Shown piece by piece: positions 27,498 to 37,647 of a DNA stretch of 39,287 bases. The stretch is taken from NCBI GenBank assembly GCA_940746715.1, contig CALNWN010000018.1:1-39287 (forward strand). The letters are read 5' to 3'. The notes beneath the pieces were generated by a model. It was not told where the DNA came from and did not search any database. It saw only the letters and a program-made list of their open reading frames with translations. How positions within the stretch are numbered: position 1 is the first letter of the stretch; each line of letters starts with the position of its first letter. A program made the translations under genes and the position numbers. This DNA comes from an uncultured Paraburkholderia sp. Its GTDB lineage: Bacteria; Pseudomonadota; Gammaproteobacteria; Burkholderiales; Burkholderiaceae.

Positions 27498-28800
27498 ATG
27501 TTCAGGTGGTACAAGGAAAGCACGCCCGTGGAGCGCAACACTTTCTGGGGCTGCGCGGGATGGGTCCTCGACGTGCAGATGTTCACGCTGGCCATTCCGG
27601 CGATCATCGCCGCCTATGGGCATCGGCCACACGCAGGCGGGCGCGATCAGCAGCGTCACGCTGATTTCGTCGGCGCTGGGCGGTTGGATTGCCGGCGCGC
27701 TGTCGGACCGCTTCGGCCGCGTGCGCACGTTGCAGATGACCATTCTGTGGTTCGCGGGCTTCACCTTCCTGTGCGCGTTCGCGCAGAGTTTCCCGCAACT
27801 GCTCGTCCTCAAGGCGCTGCAAGGTTTCGGCTTCGGCGGCGAATGGGCCGCGGGTTCGGTGCTGATGGCGGAGACGATCCGCACCGAACATCGCGGCAAG
27901 GCAATGGGTGCCGTACAAAGCGCGTGGTCCGTCGGCTGGGGCGCGGCGGTGCTGGTCTACGCGGCCGTGTTTTCATGGCTGCCCGGCGACACCGCCTGGC
28001 GCGTGATGTTCGCGGTCGGCTTGCTGCCTGCCTTCCTCGTCCTCTACGTGCGGCGCAACCTGCGCGAGCCGGTGCGCGTCGTGCCGGCAGCGGATAGCGT
28101 CGAGCCCAAGGCGTCCGCGCTGGGTCAGATCGTGCAGGTGTTTCAGCCGCGCGTGCTGCGCACCACGATCATCGGCGCCGTGCTCGGCACGGGCGCGCAC
28201 GGCGGCTACTACGCGATCATGACGTGGCTGCCCACCTTCCTCGCGAAGGAGCGGCATTTGTCGGCGCTGAACACGGGCGGCTATCTCGCGGTCGTGATCG
28301 TCGCGTTCTGGTGCGGCTGCATGCTGAGCGCGTATCTGCTGGATCGCATCGGCCGTCGACGGAACATCGCGTTGTTCGCGTTCTGCTGCATCGTCACAGT
28401 GCTCGCCTACGTCATGTTGCCGCTGACGAACACGCAAATGCTGGTGCTCGGCTTTCCGCTCGGCCTCTTCGCCGCGGGCATTCCGGCGAGCCTCGGCCCG
28501 CTCTTCAACGAACTCTATCCCGCCGACATGCGCGGCACCGGCGTCGGCTTTTGCTACAACTTCGGGCGCATTGCGTCGGCCGGCTTTCCGGTGCTGGTCG
28601 GCTACATGAGTCATTCGATGTCGCTCGGCGCGGCCATCGGCATCGACGCGGCGATCGCCTACGGCCTCGCCATGATCGCCGTGCTGCTGCTTCCGGAAAC
28701 GCGCGGCAAGCGTCTGCGTGGCGCTGCGCCGGAACAGTCGGCCGATGGCGCGCGATCCGCCGACGCCGCTCATCTCACTCTGAATCCTCCGCGCAGTTGA
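27498..28800 (+). pseudogene. MFS transporter, one frameshift
   Basis: MFS symporter of the sugar/aromatic-acid type, about 434 codons. Start MFRWYKESTPVERNTFWGCA and LDVQMFTLAIPAIIAAYG; the frame breaks near 27618-27622 (TATGGGCATC looks one G too long) and continues GHTQAGAISSVTLISSALGG with the MFS loop LSDRFGRVRTLQM and later DRIGRRRNIA. The frame is then clean to the end. Two bases after its TGA the amidohydrolase begins, so they form an operon. Confidence 0.85.
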
Positions 28801-28802
28801 AT

Positions 28803-29693
28803 ATGAACACGTTTGCCTCCTCACTCCCGTTTGCACAAAGTGGCGTCGATGCGCACGCGCACGTTTTCGAGCGAGGCTTGCCCTTGAGCGGCGAGCGCCG
28901 CTACGCGCCGGCCTACGACGCCACTCTCGACGACTACCTGGCGCTCCTGAACGCGCACGGAATGGCGCACGCGGTGCTCGTGCAGCCGAGCTTTCTCGGC
29001 ACGGACAACCGCTATCTGCTGCGAGCCTTGTCCGCTGCCGGCGAGCGCCTGCGCGGGGTCGCCGTGGTTGCGCCGGACATTGCCGCAAGCGAACTGGCAG
29101 ATATGCATCGCCACGGCGTGACGGGAATTCGCCTGAATCTGATGGAACAGACGCTGCCGGATCTCGGCGCGAAGCCGTGGGCCTCACTGCTCGATCACGT
29201 CGCGCGGCTCGGCTGGCATGTGGAGCTGCATAGAAACGCTGTGGATCTGGCACCGATGATCGACCGGCTGCTGGAGCGCGGCGTGCGAGTCGTCGTGGAT
29301 CACTTTGGCCGGCCGGACCCCGCTTTGGGGACCCAGGACAGCGGCTTCAAGGCGCTGCTCGGTTATGGCCGGATGGGCCGCGTGTGGGTCAAGATGTCGG
29401 GCGCGTATCGCTTTGCGGCGCCGGGCTCGCACTTCGTTGCGGACGCAACGGCTCAATTGATCGAACACTTCGGCACGGATCGCCTGATGTGGGGCAGCGA
29501 CTGGCCGCACACGCAATATGAAGCGGTCACGAGCTATGGGGAAACTTTGTCGATGCTCGTGGACATCGGCCTGCGTGCGGACGAGCTGAGTGCGATTCTG
29601 CGCACCACGGCGCTGTCGTTCTACGAGTTCGACACTGAACCGGCCGCGCGCAAGGCATCGGCATCGGGCGCCGCGTTGCAACGCGCGCTGTGA
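28803..29693 (+). CDS. TIM-barrel amidohydrolase (amidohydrolase_2 family)
   Basis: Intact 296-residue metal-dependent hydrolase like 2-pyrone-4,6-dicarboxylate lactonase. Motifs: HxH in VDAHAHVF, AVLVQPSFLGTDNRYLL, GIRLNLMEQTLPDLG, VELHRN, VVVDHFGRPD and the catalytic Asp in LMWGSDWPHTQYE. Translationally close to the preceding MFS gene, so the transported compound is probably a lactone, dicarboxylate or similar hydrolysable molecule. Intact although its transporter and regulator are broken. Confidence 0.85.
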   Translation: MNTFASSLPFAQSGVDAHAHVFERGLPLSGERRYAPAYDATLDDYLALLNAHGMAHAVLVQPSFLGTDNRYLLRALSAAGERLRGVAVVAPDIAASELADMHRHGVTGIRLNLMEQTLPDLGAKPWASLLDHVARLGWHVELHRNAVDLAPMIDRLLERGVRVVVDHFGRPDPALGTQDSGFKALLGYGRMGRVWVKMSGAYRFAAPGSHFVADATAQLIEHFGTDRLMWGSDWPHTQYEAVTSYGETLSMLVDIGLRADELSAILRTTALSFYEFDTEPAARKASASGAALQRAL

Positions 29694-29742
29694 GACAAAC
29701 CAAAGGGAAACAAGGAACTGAAGAAACTGCTTTGACAGGACC

Positions 29743-29772
29743 GTAGACGAAAGCGGTTCCGCTTTCGTCTAC
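29743..29772 (-). terminator. Perfect hairpin downstream of tRNA-Val
   Basis: GTAGACGAAAGCGG (29743-29756), TT, then its exact complement to 29772: a 14-base stem. It lies 14 bases beyond the 3' end of the leftward tRNA and 50 bases after the rightward amidohydrolase, so it may end both transcripts. No strong T-run on either strand. Confidence 0.5.
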
Positions 29773-29785
29773 GTCACTGATGCGT

Positions 29786-29861
29786 TGGTAGGCTCGATTG
29801 GATTCGAACCAACGACCCCCACATGTCAAGGTGGTGCTCTAACCAACTGAGCTACGAGCCT
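29786..29861 (-). tRNA. tRNA-Val (anticodon GAC)
   Basis: 76 bases with CCA encoded. Acceptor AGGCTCG pairs with CGAGCCT; D arm GCTCAGTTGGTTAGAGC; anticodon stem CCACC/GTGG with loop TTGACAT, anticodon GAC; T arm with GGTTCGAATCC. The gene appears fully intact. Confidence 0.97.
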
Positions 29862-29873
29862 GTAGAGGCGCGA

Positions 29874-29903
29874 ATTATAGAGAGTCCTCTTGCAAGTGCA
29901 CAA
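29874..29903 (-). promoter_or_regulatory. Promoter of tRNA-Val
   Basis: Leftward TATAAT (29874-29879) with TTGTGC (29898-29903) 18 bases upstream as a partial -35. The -10 ends 12 bases before the tRNA 5' end. Confidence 0.6.
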
Positions 29904-29941
29904 GAGCCTCGCGGCATTCATGTGATCGGGGCTCGCGTGAT

Positions 29942-31445
29942 TCAGTGCGTCGGCTTCCACTCAGCGTGGGGATCGAGTGGAAAGACCGGGCGCTTCACGT
30001 TCCTGAATGCGAAGAGGCCGTAGTCGGAACTCGTTACGCCGCGGCTGTCGCATTCCACGAGCCCGGCGGAAATCGGCACGAAAACCGGCCGGCAATACAT
30101 GCGCGATTTCAGCAGCAGAAAGCGCGCGCGACGCGGGTCGATGCCGACGCTCTCGAATACGCCGAGGTCCCAGGGTTCGTGCGTATGCTCGGTCACGACC
30201 AGTTTCACCGCGCCCGTGTCGAGCACCGCGGCGCGGCCCATGTGAGCGCGCTGCCCGGTATAAGTCGGGCCGCTGATCACGTACTCGCCGTCGGTCAACG
30301 CGCGCACGACACCGATCATCGCAACCGGCGCCCGCGGCTTCACCGCGCTGCTCTCGACCTTGTTGCCAATCGTGATAGTCACTGTACTGCCGACGCCCGC
30401 CGCCATCAGCACGGCCACCGCCTGCAGATCGCACAATGGCCCGGTCACGATGCCGTCGAGGTTATGCGCGAGCGCTTCCTCGAGCATATCCATGGTGTCG
30501 CAGGTGCCGCCGGACATGCAGTTGTCGCCATGATCGAGCAGCAACACGGGCTTGTCGGCATCTTTCGCGAGCGCGGCCGCTTGTGCGACCGACTCCGCGA
30601 GCGGCACGCTGCGGTAGACAAAATCCTCGCGCTCGCTCCAGATTTGCCGCGCGATGCGTTCGGCCACTGCTTCGGCCTGCTCGCGGTCTCCATCGCCGAC
30701 GACCACGACGCTGATGCACGGCGCCTCGATATCCGCGAGCGAAAAACCCGACAACACCGAGACCGCGAGCATGCCTTCGGCCTCGGCGGCGCGCGCTGCT
30801 TCCATGGCGCGCTTCATCGCGCCTTCCGCTGTGGCGCTGCGCAACGTGTGCGTGAGTAACGGCGGCTGACGCCACGCGAGCACGGGTTTCGCGTCGCCGT
30901 GCACGAGCGCGAACAGCAAACGCGCGGCGTGCGCGCCGGTCTCGTACATGTCGACGTGCGGATACGTCTTGAAGCTGACGATCACGTCCGCGTTGTCGAT
31001 CATCTTTTGCGTGACGTTGCCGTGCAGATCCAGCGCGACGGCAATCGGCGCATCGGGCAAGGCGGCCCGCACACGCGCGAGCAGATCGCCTTCGCCGTCG
31101 TTCGAATTCTCCGCGACCATCGCGCCGTGCAGATCGAGCATCACGGCATCGCAGCCTAGCGCGGCCGCGAGAATCGCGTCGCAGATGGTGTCGTAGGCGG
31201 CGGATTGTGACAGGTCCGCTCGGATTCGCCACGGCCGACACGGGCGTCACGATCTGTGCGCCCTCGCGCTCTGCGGCGTGGATAAACGCGGCCATCGCGG
31301 TCTGCATGCCCTTGTTGTCGTTGAATGCGTCCTCGCCGAAACTGGGGCCGGCGTTCGCGCCGTTCTGGCCGAAAGCGGACAACGGCGTGGCCACCGGCGA
31401 AAACGTGTTGGTCTCGTGGTTCATCCGCGCAATCAGGATTTTCAT
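29942..31445 (-). pseudogene. M81-family metallopeptidase (MlrC-like), one frameshift
   Basis: About 500-codon zinc protein of the microcystinase C (MlrC) family, last gene of the leftward operon. Start MKILIARMNHETNTFSPVAT; zinc-site motifs VMLDLHGAMV and VALDLHGNVT; C-terminal domain LLLDHGDNCMSGGTCDTMDM and VSFKTYPHVDMYETGAHAAR. ATG overlaps the stop of the M20 hydrolase (ATGA). The frame shifts near 31208-31212, between VANPSGPVT and SAAYDT. A 400-residue open part from 31144 begins just before the first DLHG motif. Relatives outside microcystin degraders have no settled substrate. Confidence 0.85.
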
Positions 31446-32736
31446 ACGCTCAAGCCCTCTGGCACCGGAGCTGGGCGCACGGCTTGCGCGGCCTTCAGCA
31501 TGGCATGCAGCAGCACGTTGCAGCCGGCTTCGAGATGTTCCGCGCGCGTCTTCGATCTCGTTGTGGCTGATGCCGTCCTTGCAGGGCACGAAGATCATCG
31601 CGGCCGGCGCGACGCGCGCGAGGTACACCGCGTCGTGGCCCGCGCCGCTGATCACGTCCATCGACGACAAACCGAGCAGATCGGCGCCTTGCTTGACGGC
31701 GGCCACCAGATCGCTTGCGAACGGCTGCGGCGGAAAGTACACAACAGGCTCGATCTCCACCTCGATGCCTGCCTGCTTGCCGGCGACCTCGCACGCGGCG
31801 CGCAATGCGCTGTCCATCGCGGTGAGCGTGGCGTCGTCGGCGGCTCGCAGGTCGACCGTGAGCTTGACGCGGCCCGGAATCACGTTGCGCGAGTTCGGAT
31901 GCACGTCGACCCAGCCAACCGTGCCGCGGCCATGCGGCGCATGATCGAGCGCGATGCGGTTCACCGCGTGAATCAGATCGGCGGCGACGAGGAGCGCATC
32001 GCGGCGCAGTTCCATCGGCGTGGGGCCGGCATGCGCTTCCATGCCGTGCACGGTCACGTCGTACCAGCGCTGGCCGAGCGCGCCTTGCAATGCCGATGGT
32101 CTTGTCGTGGGCCTCCAGCACCGGACCCTGCTCGATGTGCGCTTCGAAATACGCAGCAACGGTATGCGGTTTTGTGTTTTCGCCGATGTAGCCGATGGTG
32201 GCCAACGCGTCGCGCACGCAGACGCCGTCGCGGTCGCGCTGATCGAGCGCGTGGTCCAGCGTGAACGCACCGGCGAATACACCGGAGCCCATCATCACCG
32301 GAACGAAGCGTGAGCCTTCCTCGTTGGTCCACACCGCGACTTTCAGCGGCGCGAGCGTCGTGATGTTGGCATCGGCCAGGGTGCGCAGCACTTCGAGGCC
32401 CGCGAGCACGCCGTAGTTGCCGTCGAATTTGCCGCCTGTCGGCTGTGTGTCGATATGACTACCCGTCATGACAGGCGGCAGGTCGTCGCGCAAGCCCGCG
32501 CGGCGCGCGAAGATATTGCCGATCGCGTCGACCCGCACCGTGCAGCCGATTTCCTTCGCCCACGCGACGAACTGGTCCCGCGCGATGCGATCCCGTTCTG
32601 TCAGCGCGAGCCGGCAAACGCCGCCCTTCTCCGTCGCGCCGATCTGCGCGAGTTGCATGAGGCTGTTCCAAAGCCGTTGGCCGTCGACGCGCAAACGAGC
32701 GAGCGCCTCGCCGCCCTGAATGTCATGAACTTGCAT
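31442..32736 (-). pseudogene. M20 Zn-dependent hydrolase (N-carbamoyl-L-amino-acid hydrolase-like), two frameshifts
   Basis: AmaB/HyuC/allantoate-amidohydrolase-type enzyme, about 430 codons. GAGGAAGC precedes ATG 32736. Metal-site motifs: TGSHIDTQPTGGKFDGNYG (His, Asp), VAVWTNEEGSRF (Glu pair), YFEAHIEQGPVLE (His) and ISGAGHDAVYLA (His); dimer-domain motif GMEAHAGPTPM. Breaks near 32090 (before LQGALGQRWYDV) and 31550 (after NEIEDAR; the true end AEHLEAGCNVLLHAMLKAAQ is in another frame). It would hydrolyse a carbamoyl or ureido group of the compound imported by the ABC transporter. Confidence 0.85.
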
Positions 32737-32768
32737 CAATGCTTCCTCATAGTGAAGGCGGGCGTGGC

Positions 32769-33470
32769 TCAGACGACGCCGACGCCCAGATAGCGGTCCT
32801 TGATGGAATCGTCCGCAGCGAACGATGCGTTGTCGCCCGAATAAACGATCACGCCCTGTTCGATGATGTAGTGGCGATCCGCGAGCTGCGTGCAGACCTC
32901 CAGGTTCTGCTCGACGAGCAGAATGGCGACGCCCGCCTCGCGAATCAGCTTCAGTTGCGCGACGATTGCTTCGACGATCACGGGCGTGAGACCTTCGACG
33001 GGTTCGTCCAGCATCAGAAGTCGCGGGTAATTCATCAGCGCGCGGCCAATGGCGAGCATCTGCTGTTCGCCGCCCGACAACTGTCCGCCGCCGTTCGTGC
33101 GCCGCTCCTTCAAGCGCGGAAAAATACGGTAGATGTCGTCGAGTTGCCACGGCGAGTCCTTGCGCGCGCCGAGCCGCAGGTTCTCTTCGACGGTGAGCAA
33201 GCGGAAAATGCCGCGGTGTTCGGGCACGAAGCACACGCCGCGCGACGCGACCTTGTGCGGCGGCAGCGCGCTTATCGTCGCGCCGTTGAATGTCACGCGA
33301 CCGTTCTTCGGCGCGACGACGCCGGCAATCGCCTTCAACGTGATGGACTTGCCCGCGCCGTTGCGGCCGAGCAGCGTGACCGTCTCGCCCTCGCCGATCT
33401 GCAGCGAAACGCCTTGCAGTATGTGACTTTTGCCGTAGAAGCCGTGAATGTCCTGCACGTCGAGAATCAT
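32769..33470 (-). CDS. livF: HAAT ABC transporter ATPase, LivF-like
   Basis: Intact 233-residue ATPase. Walker A LLGRNGAGKSITLKAI, Q-loop VCFVPEHRGIF, signature QLSGGEQQMLAIGRAL, Walker B RLLMLDEPVEGL, His switch replaced by VEQNLEV as usual in LivF. Its ATG overlaps the livG stop (ATGA); 32 bases separate it from the hydrolase. Confidence 0.9.
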   Translation of the reverse strand: MILDVQDIHGFYGKSHILQGVSLQIGEGETVTLLGRNGAGKSITLKAIAGVVAPKNGRVTFNGATISALPPHKVASRGVCFVPEHRGIFRLLTVEENLRLGARKDSPWQLDDIYRIFPRLKERRTNGGGQLSGGEQQMLAIGRALMNYPRLLMLDEPVEGLTPVIVEAIVAQLKLIREAGVAILLVEQNLEVCTQLADRHYIIEQGVIVYSGDNASFAADDSIKDRYLGVGVV

Positions 33471-34234
33471 GCGCGTCCTCCGGTGATCATGTTGCCGAGA
33501 TACGCGCTGCGCACGCGCTCGTCGCCGCGAATCTCGTCGGGCCGTCCTTCCACCAGCACGCGCCCTTGTTGCATGACGGTAATCGTGTCGGAGATGTCCA
33601 TCACGATGCCCATGTTGTGCTCGATCAGCACGACGGTGTAGTCGTCGCGCAGGCCGCGGATCAACTGCTTCATATCGTCGAGATCGTCGATGCCCATGCC
33701 GGACGTCGGCTCGTCGAGAAAAATCGCCTTGGGGCGCGCAGAGAGCGCCATGCCGACCTCGAGCCGCCGCTGCTGTCCGTGCGACAACGCGCCTGCGGAG
33801 ACTTCGCTGAAGCGCTGCAACGCGAGGCGTTCGAGCACGCCGTCGACGGTATCCGTATGCGCCCGTGCGCCGCGCGGCGGCGTCCATGCGTTGAGCGCGC
33901 GCTTCGAGTCGACGCCTTGTGCAGCCAGCCGCAGGTTTTCGCGCACGCTCAGATTGGCGAACAGACTCGTCACCTGAAACGACCTCGCGACGCCGCGACG
34001 CACACGCTTGTGATCGGGCTCATGCGTCACGTCGTGGCCGTCGAACACAATCGTGCCCGAGGTGATCGGCAGCGTGCCGGTCAGCACGTGAAAAAGTGTA
34101 GTCTTGCCCGCGCCGTTCGGGCCGATCACCGAATGCACGGTACGCGGCATGATGCGCAAGTTGACGTCGGACAGCGCGGTGAATTTGCCGTAGCGCTTCG
34201 CCACGCCGCTTGCGTTGAGAATGGCTTCGGTCAT
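33467..34234 (-). CDS. livG: HAAT ABC transporter ATPase, LivG-like
   Basis: Intact 255-residue ATPase: Walker A VIGPNGAGKTTLFHVLTG, Q-loop ARSFQVTSLFANLSVREN, signature ALSHGQQRRLEVGMAL, Walker B AIFLDEPTSGMG and VVLIEHNMGIVM. ATG at 34234 overlaps the livM stop (ATGA). The frame stays open far upstream but the family start is here. Confidence 0.9.
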   Translation of the reverse strand: MTEAILNASGVAKRYGKFTALSDVNLRIMPRTVHSVIGPNGAGKTTLFHVLTGTLPITSGTIVFDGHDVTHEPDHKRVRRGVARSFQVTSLFANLSVRENLRLAAQGVDSKRALNAWTPPRGARAHTDTVDGVLERLALQRFSEVSAGALSHGQQRRLEVGMALSARPKAIFLDEPTSGMGIDDLDDMKQLIRGLRDDYTVVLIEHNMGIVMDISDTITVMQQGRVLVEGRPDEIRGDERVRSAYLGNMITGGRA

Positions 34235-35322
34235 ATCCGCTCCGTTGCGGTGTCGTCGCCGGCATCGGCCGGGTTGGCGTGGACTGGCGGATTGCGGCGC
34301 AGCGCTTGCCAGGTCCGCTCGCCGAGTCCCCACAAACCGCGCTGCTTGTAAAGGCTCACCGCCATCAGCACGATACCGAGCAGCAGCAGCCAGCGCGGCC
34401 ACAATGTGGAGAGCCAGTCGGCGAACAGCACATAGAATGCTGCGCCCAGTACCGACGCAAACAGATTGCCGGTGCCGCCTATTACGGTCATCACGAGGAT
34501 CATTTCGCTCGTGTGGTAGTCGATATTGGATAGCGGCGCGATACCGGTCATCAGCGCATGCAGCGCGGCCGCAAGTCCCGTGACTCCGCCGGAGATCACG
34601 AACGCCATCAGCTTGAATCGCTTGACGTCGTAACCGACTGCCGCGGCGCGCGCTTCGTTGTCGCGGATCGCGAGCAGCGTGCGCCCGAATACCGAGTGCG
34701 AGACGCGCATGAGCAGTCAGAATACGACGAGGAAAAGCACCGCGACGAATCCGTAGTACTGCCAGGGAGACATCAAGGCAATGAATTCCTTGCCGAACAG
34801 CCCGAGCGCAGGGCGCGGAATGTCGAGCAAGCCGTTGTCGCCGCCGGTCAGATCCGGCGTGGTGTAGGCCAGGAAGTAGAACAGTTGCCCGAACGCGAGC
34901 GTCAACATCACGAAATAGGTGCCGCGCTGTCTGATCGAAAACCATCCGACAAACGCGGCCGCCACGGCACCGATCACGATCGCCGCCAGCAGCGCGACGG
35001 GAACCGGCAGCGCGGCTTTGGTCAGCACGAGCCCCGCGCTGTAGCTGCCGAATCCGAAGAAGATGCCTTGCCCGAACGACAGCAGCCCCGTATGGCCGAG
35101 CAAAAGATTGCAACCTAGCGCAGCAAGCGCGAATACGAGGACTTCGGTGGCGAGGGAGCCGGAGCGCAGCGTCGCGGGCAGAATGTATACGATGAGCAAT
35201 GCGAGCAGGAGAAAACGGTAGTGATGCAGCGCGTGCCCTGGCGTGCGCCCCGATGCATGCGGAGCCGGTTTCGTGACTGCGGATTTGGATGTGTCGATCA
35301 GCGGCTCTCCCGAGTAAGCCAT
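34231..35322 (-). pseudogene. livM: HAAT ABC permease, LivM-like, with in-frame TGA
   Basis: Inner-membrane permease of about 363 codons. Helices and family motifs: ALGCNLLLGHTGLLSFGQGI, RQRGTYFVMLTLAFGQLFYF, SVFGRTLLAIRDNEARAAAV, ILVMTVIGGTGNLFASVLGA. TGA at 34717-34719 falls in FLVVF*LLMRVSHSVFGRTL where Trp (TGG) fits. ATG 35322 is the first start; CTGATCGAC about 25 bases later could be a changed ATGATCGAC that would give the operon's usual ATGA overlap. Confidence 0.85.
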
Positions 35323-36156
35323 TCGGCCGCAAAAGGAGGACGGCGGCCATCGCGACGTAGATCATCAGACGCGCGCCCTCGGGCCATAGCGTGCTCATCA
35401 TGCTCTGCACGATGCCGACGAGCAGTCCGCCCACCAGCGCGCCGATAAAGTTGCCCATGCCGCCCACCACCACGACGACGAAGGCAACGCCGAGCGCCTC
35501 GATCCCCATGAAAGGATCGACACCGCGAATCGGCGCCGCCAGCACGCCGGCGAGCGCAGCGGTGGCGGCGCCGAGCGCGAACACGAGACTGAACACGCGC
35601 AACACGTTGATGCCGAGCAGCGACACCATTTCCGTCGATTCGCTGCCTGCCCGCACTGCGCTGCCAAGACGCGTCCCCTCGAGCACCCACCATAGCAATG
35701 CGGCGAGCACCGCGGTGAAGCCGATCACGAACAGACGGTACTTTGGATAGACAAAGCTGCCCCAGCTCACCACGCCGTTCAGGACGTCGGGAACGGCCAC
35801 GTGGTCGCCAAGCGGCCCCACGCGAGAATCGCGCATTCCTGCACAACGAGCGCGAGGCCCACCGTCGCGAGAATATGAAACTCGTGCTGCTGCGCGTAGA
35901 CGTGGCGCAGCACCAGCTTTTCGACGACCCAAGCCAACGCGCCCACGGCAATCGGCACGACCACGAACGCTGTCCAGAAGCTCATCGACCACTGCATCGC
36001 CTGATAGCAGAAGTAAGCGCCGAGCAGATAAAAGGCACCGTGCGCGAAGTTCACGAAGCGCAGCAGGCCGAAGACGATCGACAAACCGACCGCGAGCAGG
36101 AAATACAGCATCCCGACTCCGATACCGTTGACGATCTGCAGAAGATAAACGTTCAT
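35298..36156 (-). pseudogene. livH: HAAT ABC permease, LivH-like, frameshifted
   Basis: Permease of about 286 codons: MNVYLLQIVNGIGVGMLYFL, LRFVNFAHGAFYLLGAYF, then past a missing base near 35815-35818 (AILAWG/PLGDHV) NGVVSWGSFVYPKYRLFVIG, AGVLAAPIRGVDPFMGIEAL and MGNFIGALVGGLLVGIVQSM. The C-terminal LLLRPNGLLGR reads without a stop into livM; a second indel near 35300-35330 would restore a short end at 35298. Same operon as the binding protein, 103 bases upstream. Confidence 0.8.
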
Positions 36157-36259
36157 GGCTACCGTCTGAAGGTTAGGCGAAACGTTGCTGCGTTAATGCG
36201 TGCCGCGCTGGGGCGCCGACGCCGTCCGGTCGCGGCGCTGCTTCGCGCGCGGTTTCGCG

Positions 36260-37438
36260 TCAGGTCAGCTTGCAACCGGTCTTGTCGAGCGGCAGGAATG
36301 ATTGGCCCGAACTCACGATATCTGCGTAGTCGTCGGCATTTTTCATCTTGCTCTTCGCCTTACCCTTCAGCAGATAGTAGTTTTTCAGCGCCTGATGATC
36401 GCCCTTGCGGACTTCTTCGGGTCCCGTCAAACCGTCGTATTTCATGCCTTCGAGCGCTGCGACCACTTTCTTCGGATCGACATTGCCGGCCTTGACGATG
36501 CCGTCGAGTAGAATCTTCGTGCAGACGTGCGAGCCCGCGAGGCTGTAGTTGGGATTTGCCTTGAATGCCGCCTGAGTGCGTTTGACGAGATCGCGGTTGA
36601 GCGGCGAATCGATGGCATGCCAATACTGTGCGCCGAGCGATTCGAATTGCTCGAGACCCGAAGCCCACGCGAGCAGGATCGTGCAGTTGTTCTTCATGCC
36701 GAAACTCACGGCCTGGCGCAGCGTGTCTGACGATTGCGAGCCGAAGTTCAGGATCAGCAGCACGTCCGGCTTCGCGGCGACCGCATTCGTCAGATAGCCG
36801 CTGAATTCCTTTTCGTTGAGCGAGTGATAGCTGTTGCCCACGTGCTCGATGCCTTTGTCCTTGAAGACCGCTTTCGCCGCGGACAGCAGACCGTCGCCGA
36901 ACACGTATTGCGGCGTGATGGTGTACCAGCGCTTGGCCTTCGGCAGCATCTGCGCGAGCGGGCGCACCGTCTGTTCGATCGCGCCATAGGTGGGTACGGA
37001 CCAGCGGAAAGTGGCGTCATTGCAGTCCTTTCCTGTGATTTCGTCGGCACCCGCCGTCGTGATGAAGACGCCGCCGGCTTTCTGCACTTCCTTGCCCATC
37101 GCCAATGCTTCGGAGGACAAAATACCGCCGGCGAAGAACCGCGCGTTCTTCTGCTGTGCGATTTCCTGCACGCGGCGCACTGCCGTCGCCGGCTTGCCCT
37201 CGGTGTCCAGCACCGAATAAGCGAGCGGTTCTCCCAGCACCTTGCCATATTGTTCGATGGCGAGCTTCATGCCGAGATCGGCGTATTTGCCATTGGCGGC
37301 GAACGCGCCCGACATCGGTACCGGACAGGCGAATTGAAGGGCGCTCGTCTGTGCAAAGGCGCTGCGCGCGACGAGCGAGCCTAGCGTGCCCGGGACGGCC
37401 GACAGCGCGGCCAGCTTCAACATATTTCGGCAATTCAA
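36260..37438 (-). CDS. HAAT periplasmic substrate-binding protein
   Basis: Intact Leu/Ile/Val-binding-type (type 1 periplasmic fold) protein. Signal peptide: MLKLAALSAVPGTLGSLVAR then SAFAQ (cleavage after AFA). Mature protein begins LQFACPVPMSGAFAANGKYA, with VFITTAGADEITGKDCNDAT and DVLLILNFGSQSSDTLRQAV. AAGGAG lies 7 bases before TTG 37438, so I choose this start; GTG 37462 contains that site in its own codons and ATG 37423 is another option. First gene of the operon; the conserved fold suggests an amino-acid or amide ligand. Confidence 0.9.
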   Translation of the reverse strand: MNCRNMLKLAALSAVPGTLGSLVARSAFAQTSALQFACPVPMSGAFAANGKYADLGMKLAIEQYGKVLGEPLAYSVLDTEGKPATAVRRVQEIAQQKNARFFAGGILSSEALAMGKEVQKAGGVFITTAGADEITGKDCNDATFRWSVPTYGAIEQTVRPLAQMLPKAKRWYTITPQYVFGDGLLSAAKAVFKDKGIEHVGNSYHSLNEKEFSGYLTNAVAAKPDVLLILNFGSQSSDTLRQAVSFGMKNNCTILLAWASGLEQFESLGAQYWHAIDSPLNRDLVKRTQAAFKANPNYSLAGSHVCTKILLDGIVKAGNVDPKKVVAALEGMKYDGLTGPEEVRKGDHQALKNYYLLKGKAKSKMKNADDYADIVSSGQSFLPLDKTGCKLT

Positions 37439-37525
37439 AATGACGCTCCTTCGAAGAGACACGCACTGAACGACTGCGAAAACCTGCTGGCCACCGAGAA
37501 GTTTTTCACCGCTTCGGCTCTGTGT

Positions 37526-37543
37526 TATTTATCATGATAAATA
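37526..37543. promoter_or_regulatory. Perfect 18-base palindrome in the divergent promoter region
   Basis: TATTTATCATGATAAATA is identical to its own complement. It lies between the binding-protein start (37438, leftward) and the FadR-type regulator (from about 37648, rightward) in a strongly AT-rich patch. GntR/FadR dimers bind short dyads, so this is the expected operator for both directions. Confidence 0.65.
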
Positions 37544-37647
37544 GGTTAGAAGTGGTCATAGGTACAATAAATTCCGGTGTCAATAAGGCAAAATTCCTGG
37601 CGACGACGACGCGGGATGGCCTGCGTTGCGGCGGGCGTCGGCGGAAC

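Noticed and set aside
34717..34719. TGA in livM as a selenocysteine codon, given selD nearby
   Set aside because: The position fits Trp in a membrane helix, LivM proteins are not selenoproteins, and no SECIS-like element or selA/selB is visible.
20781..34719. Reassigned stop codon (alternative genetic code)
   Set aside because: TAG, TAA and TGA all appear as in-frame interruptions, intact genes end at normal stops, and frameshifts coexist; one reassignment cannot explain this.
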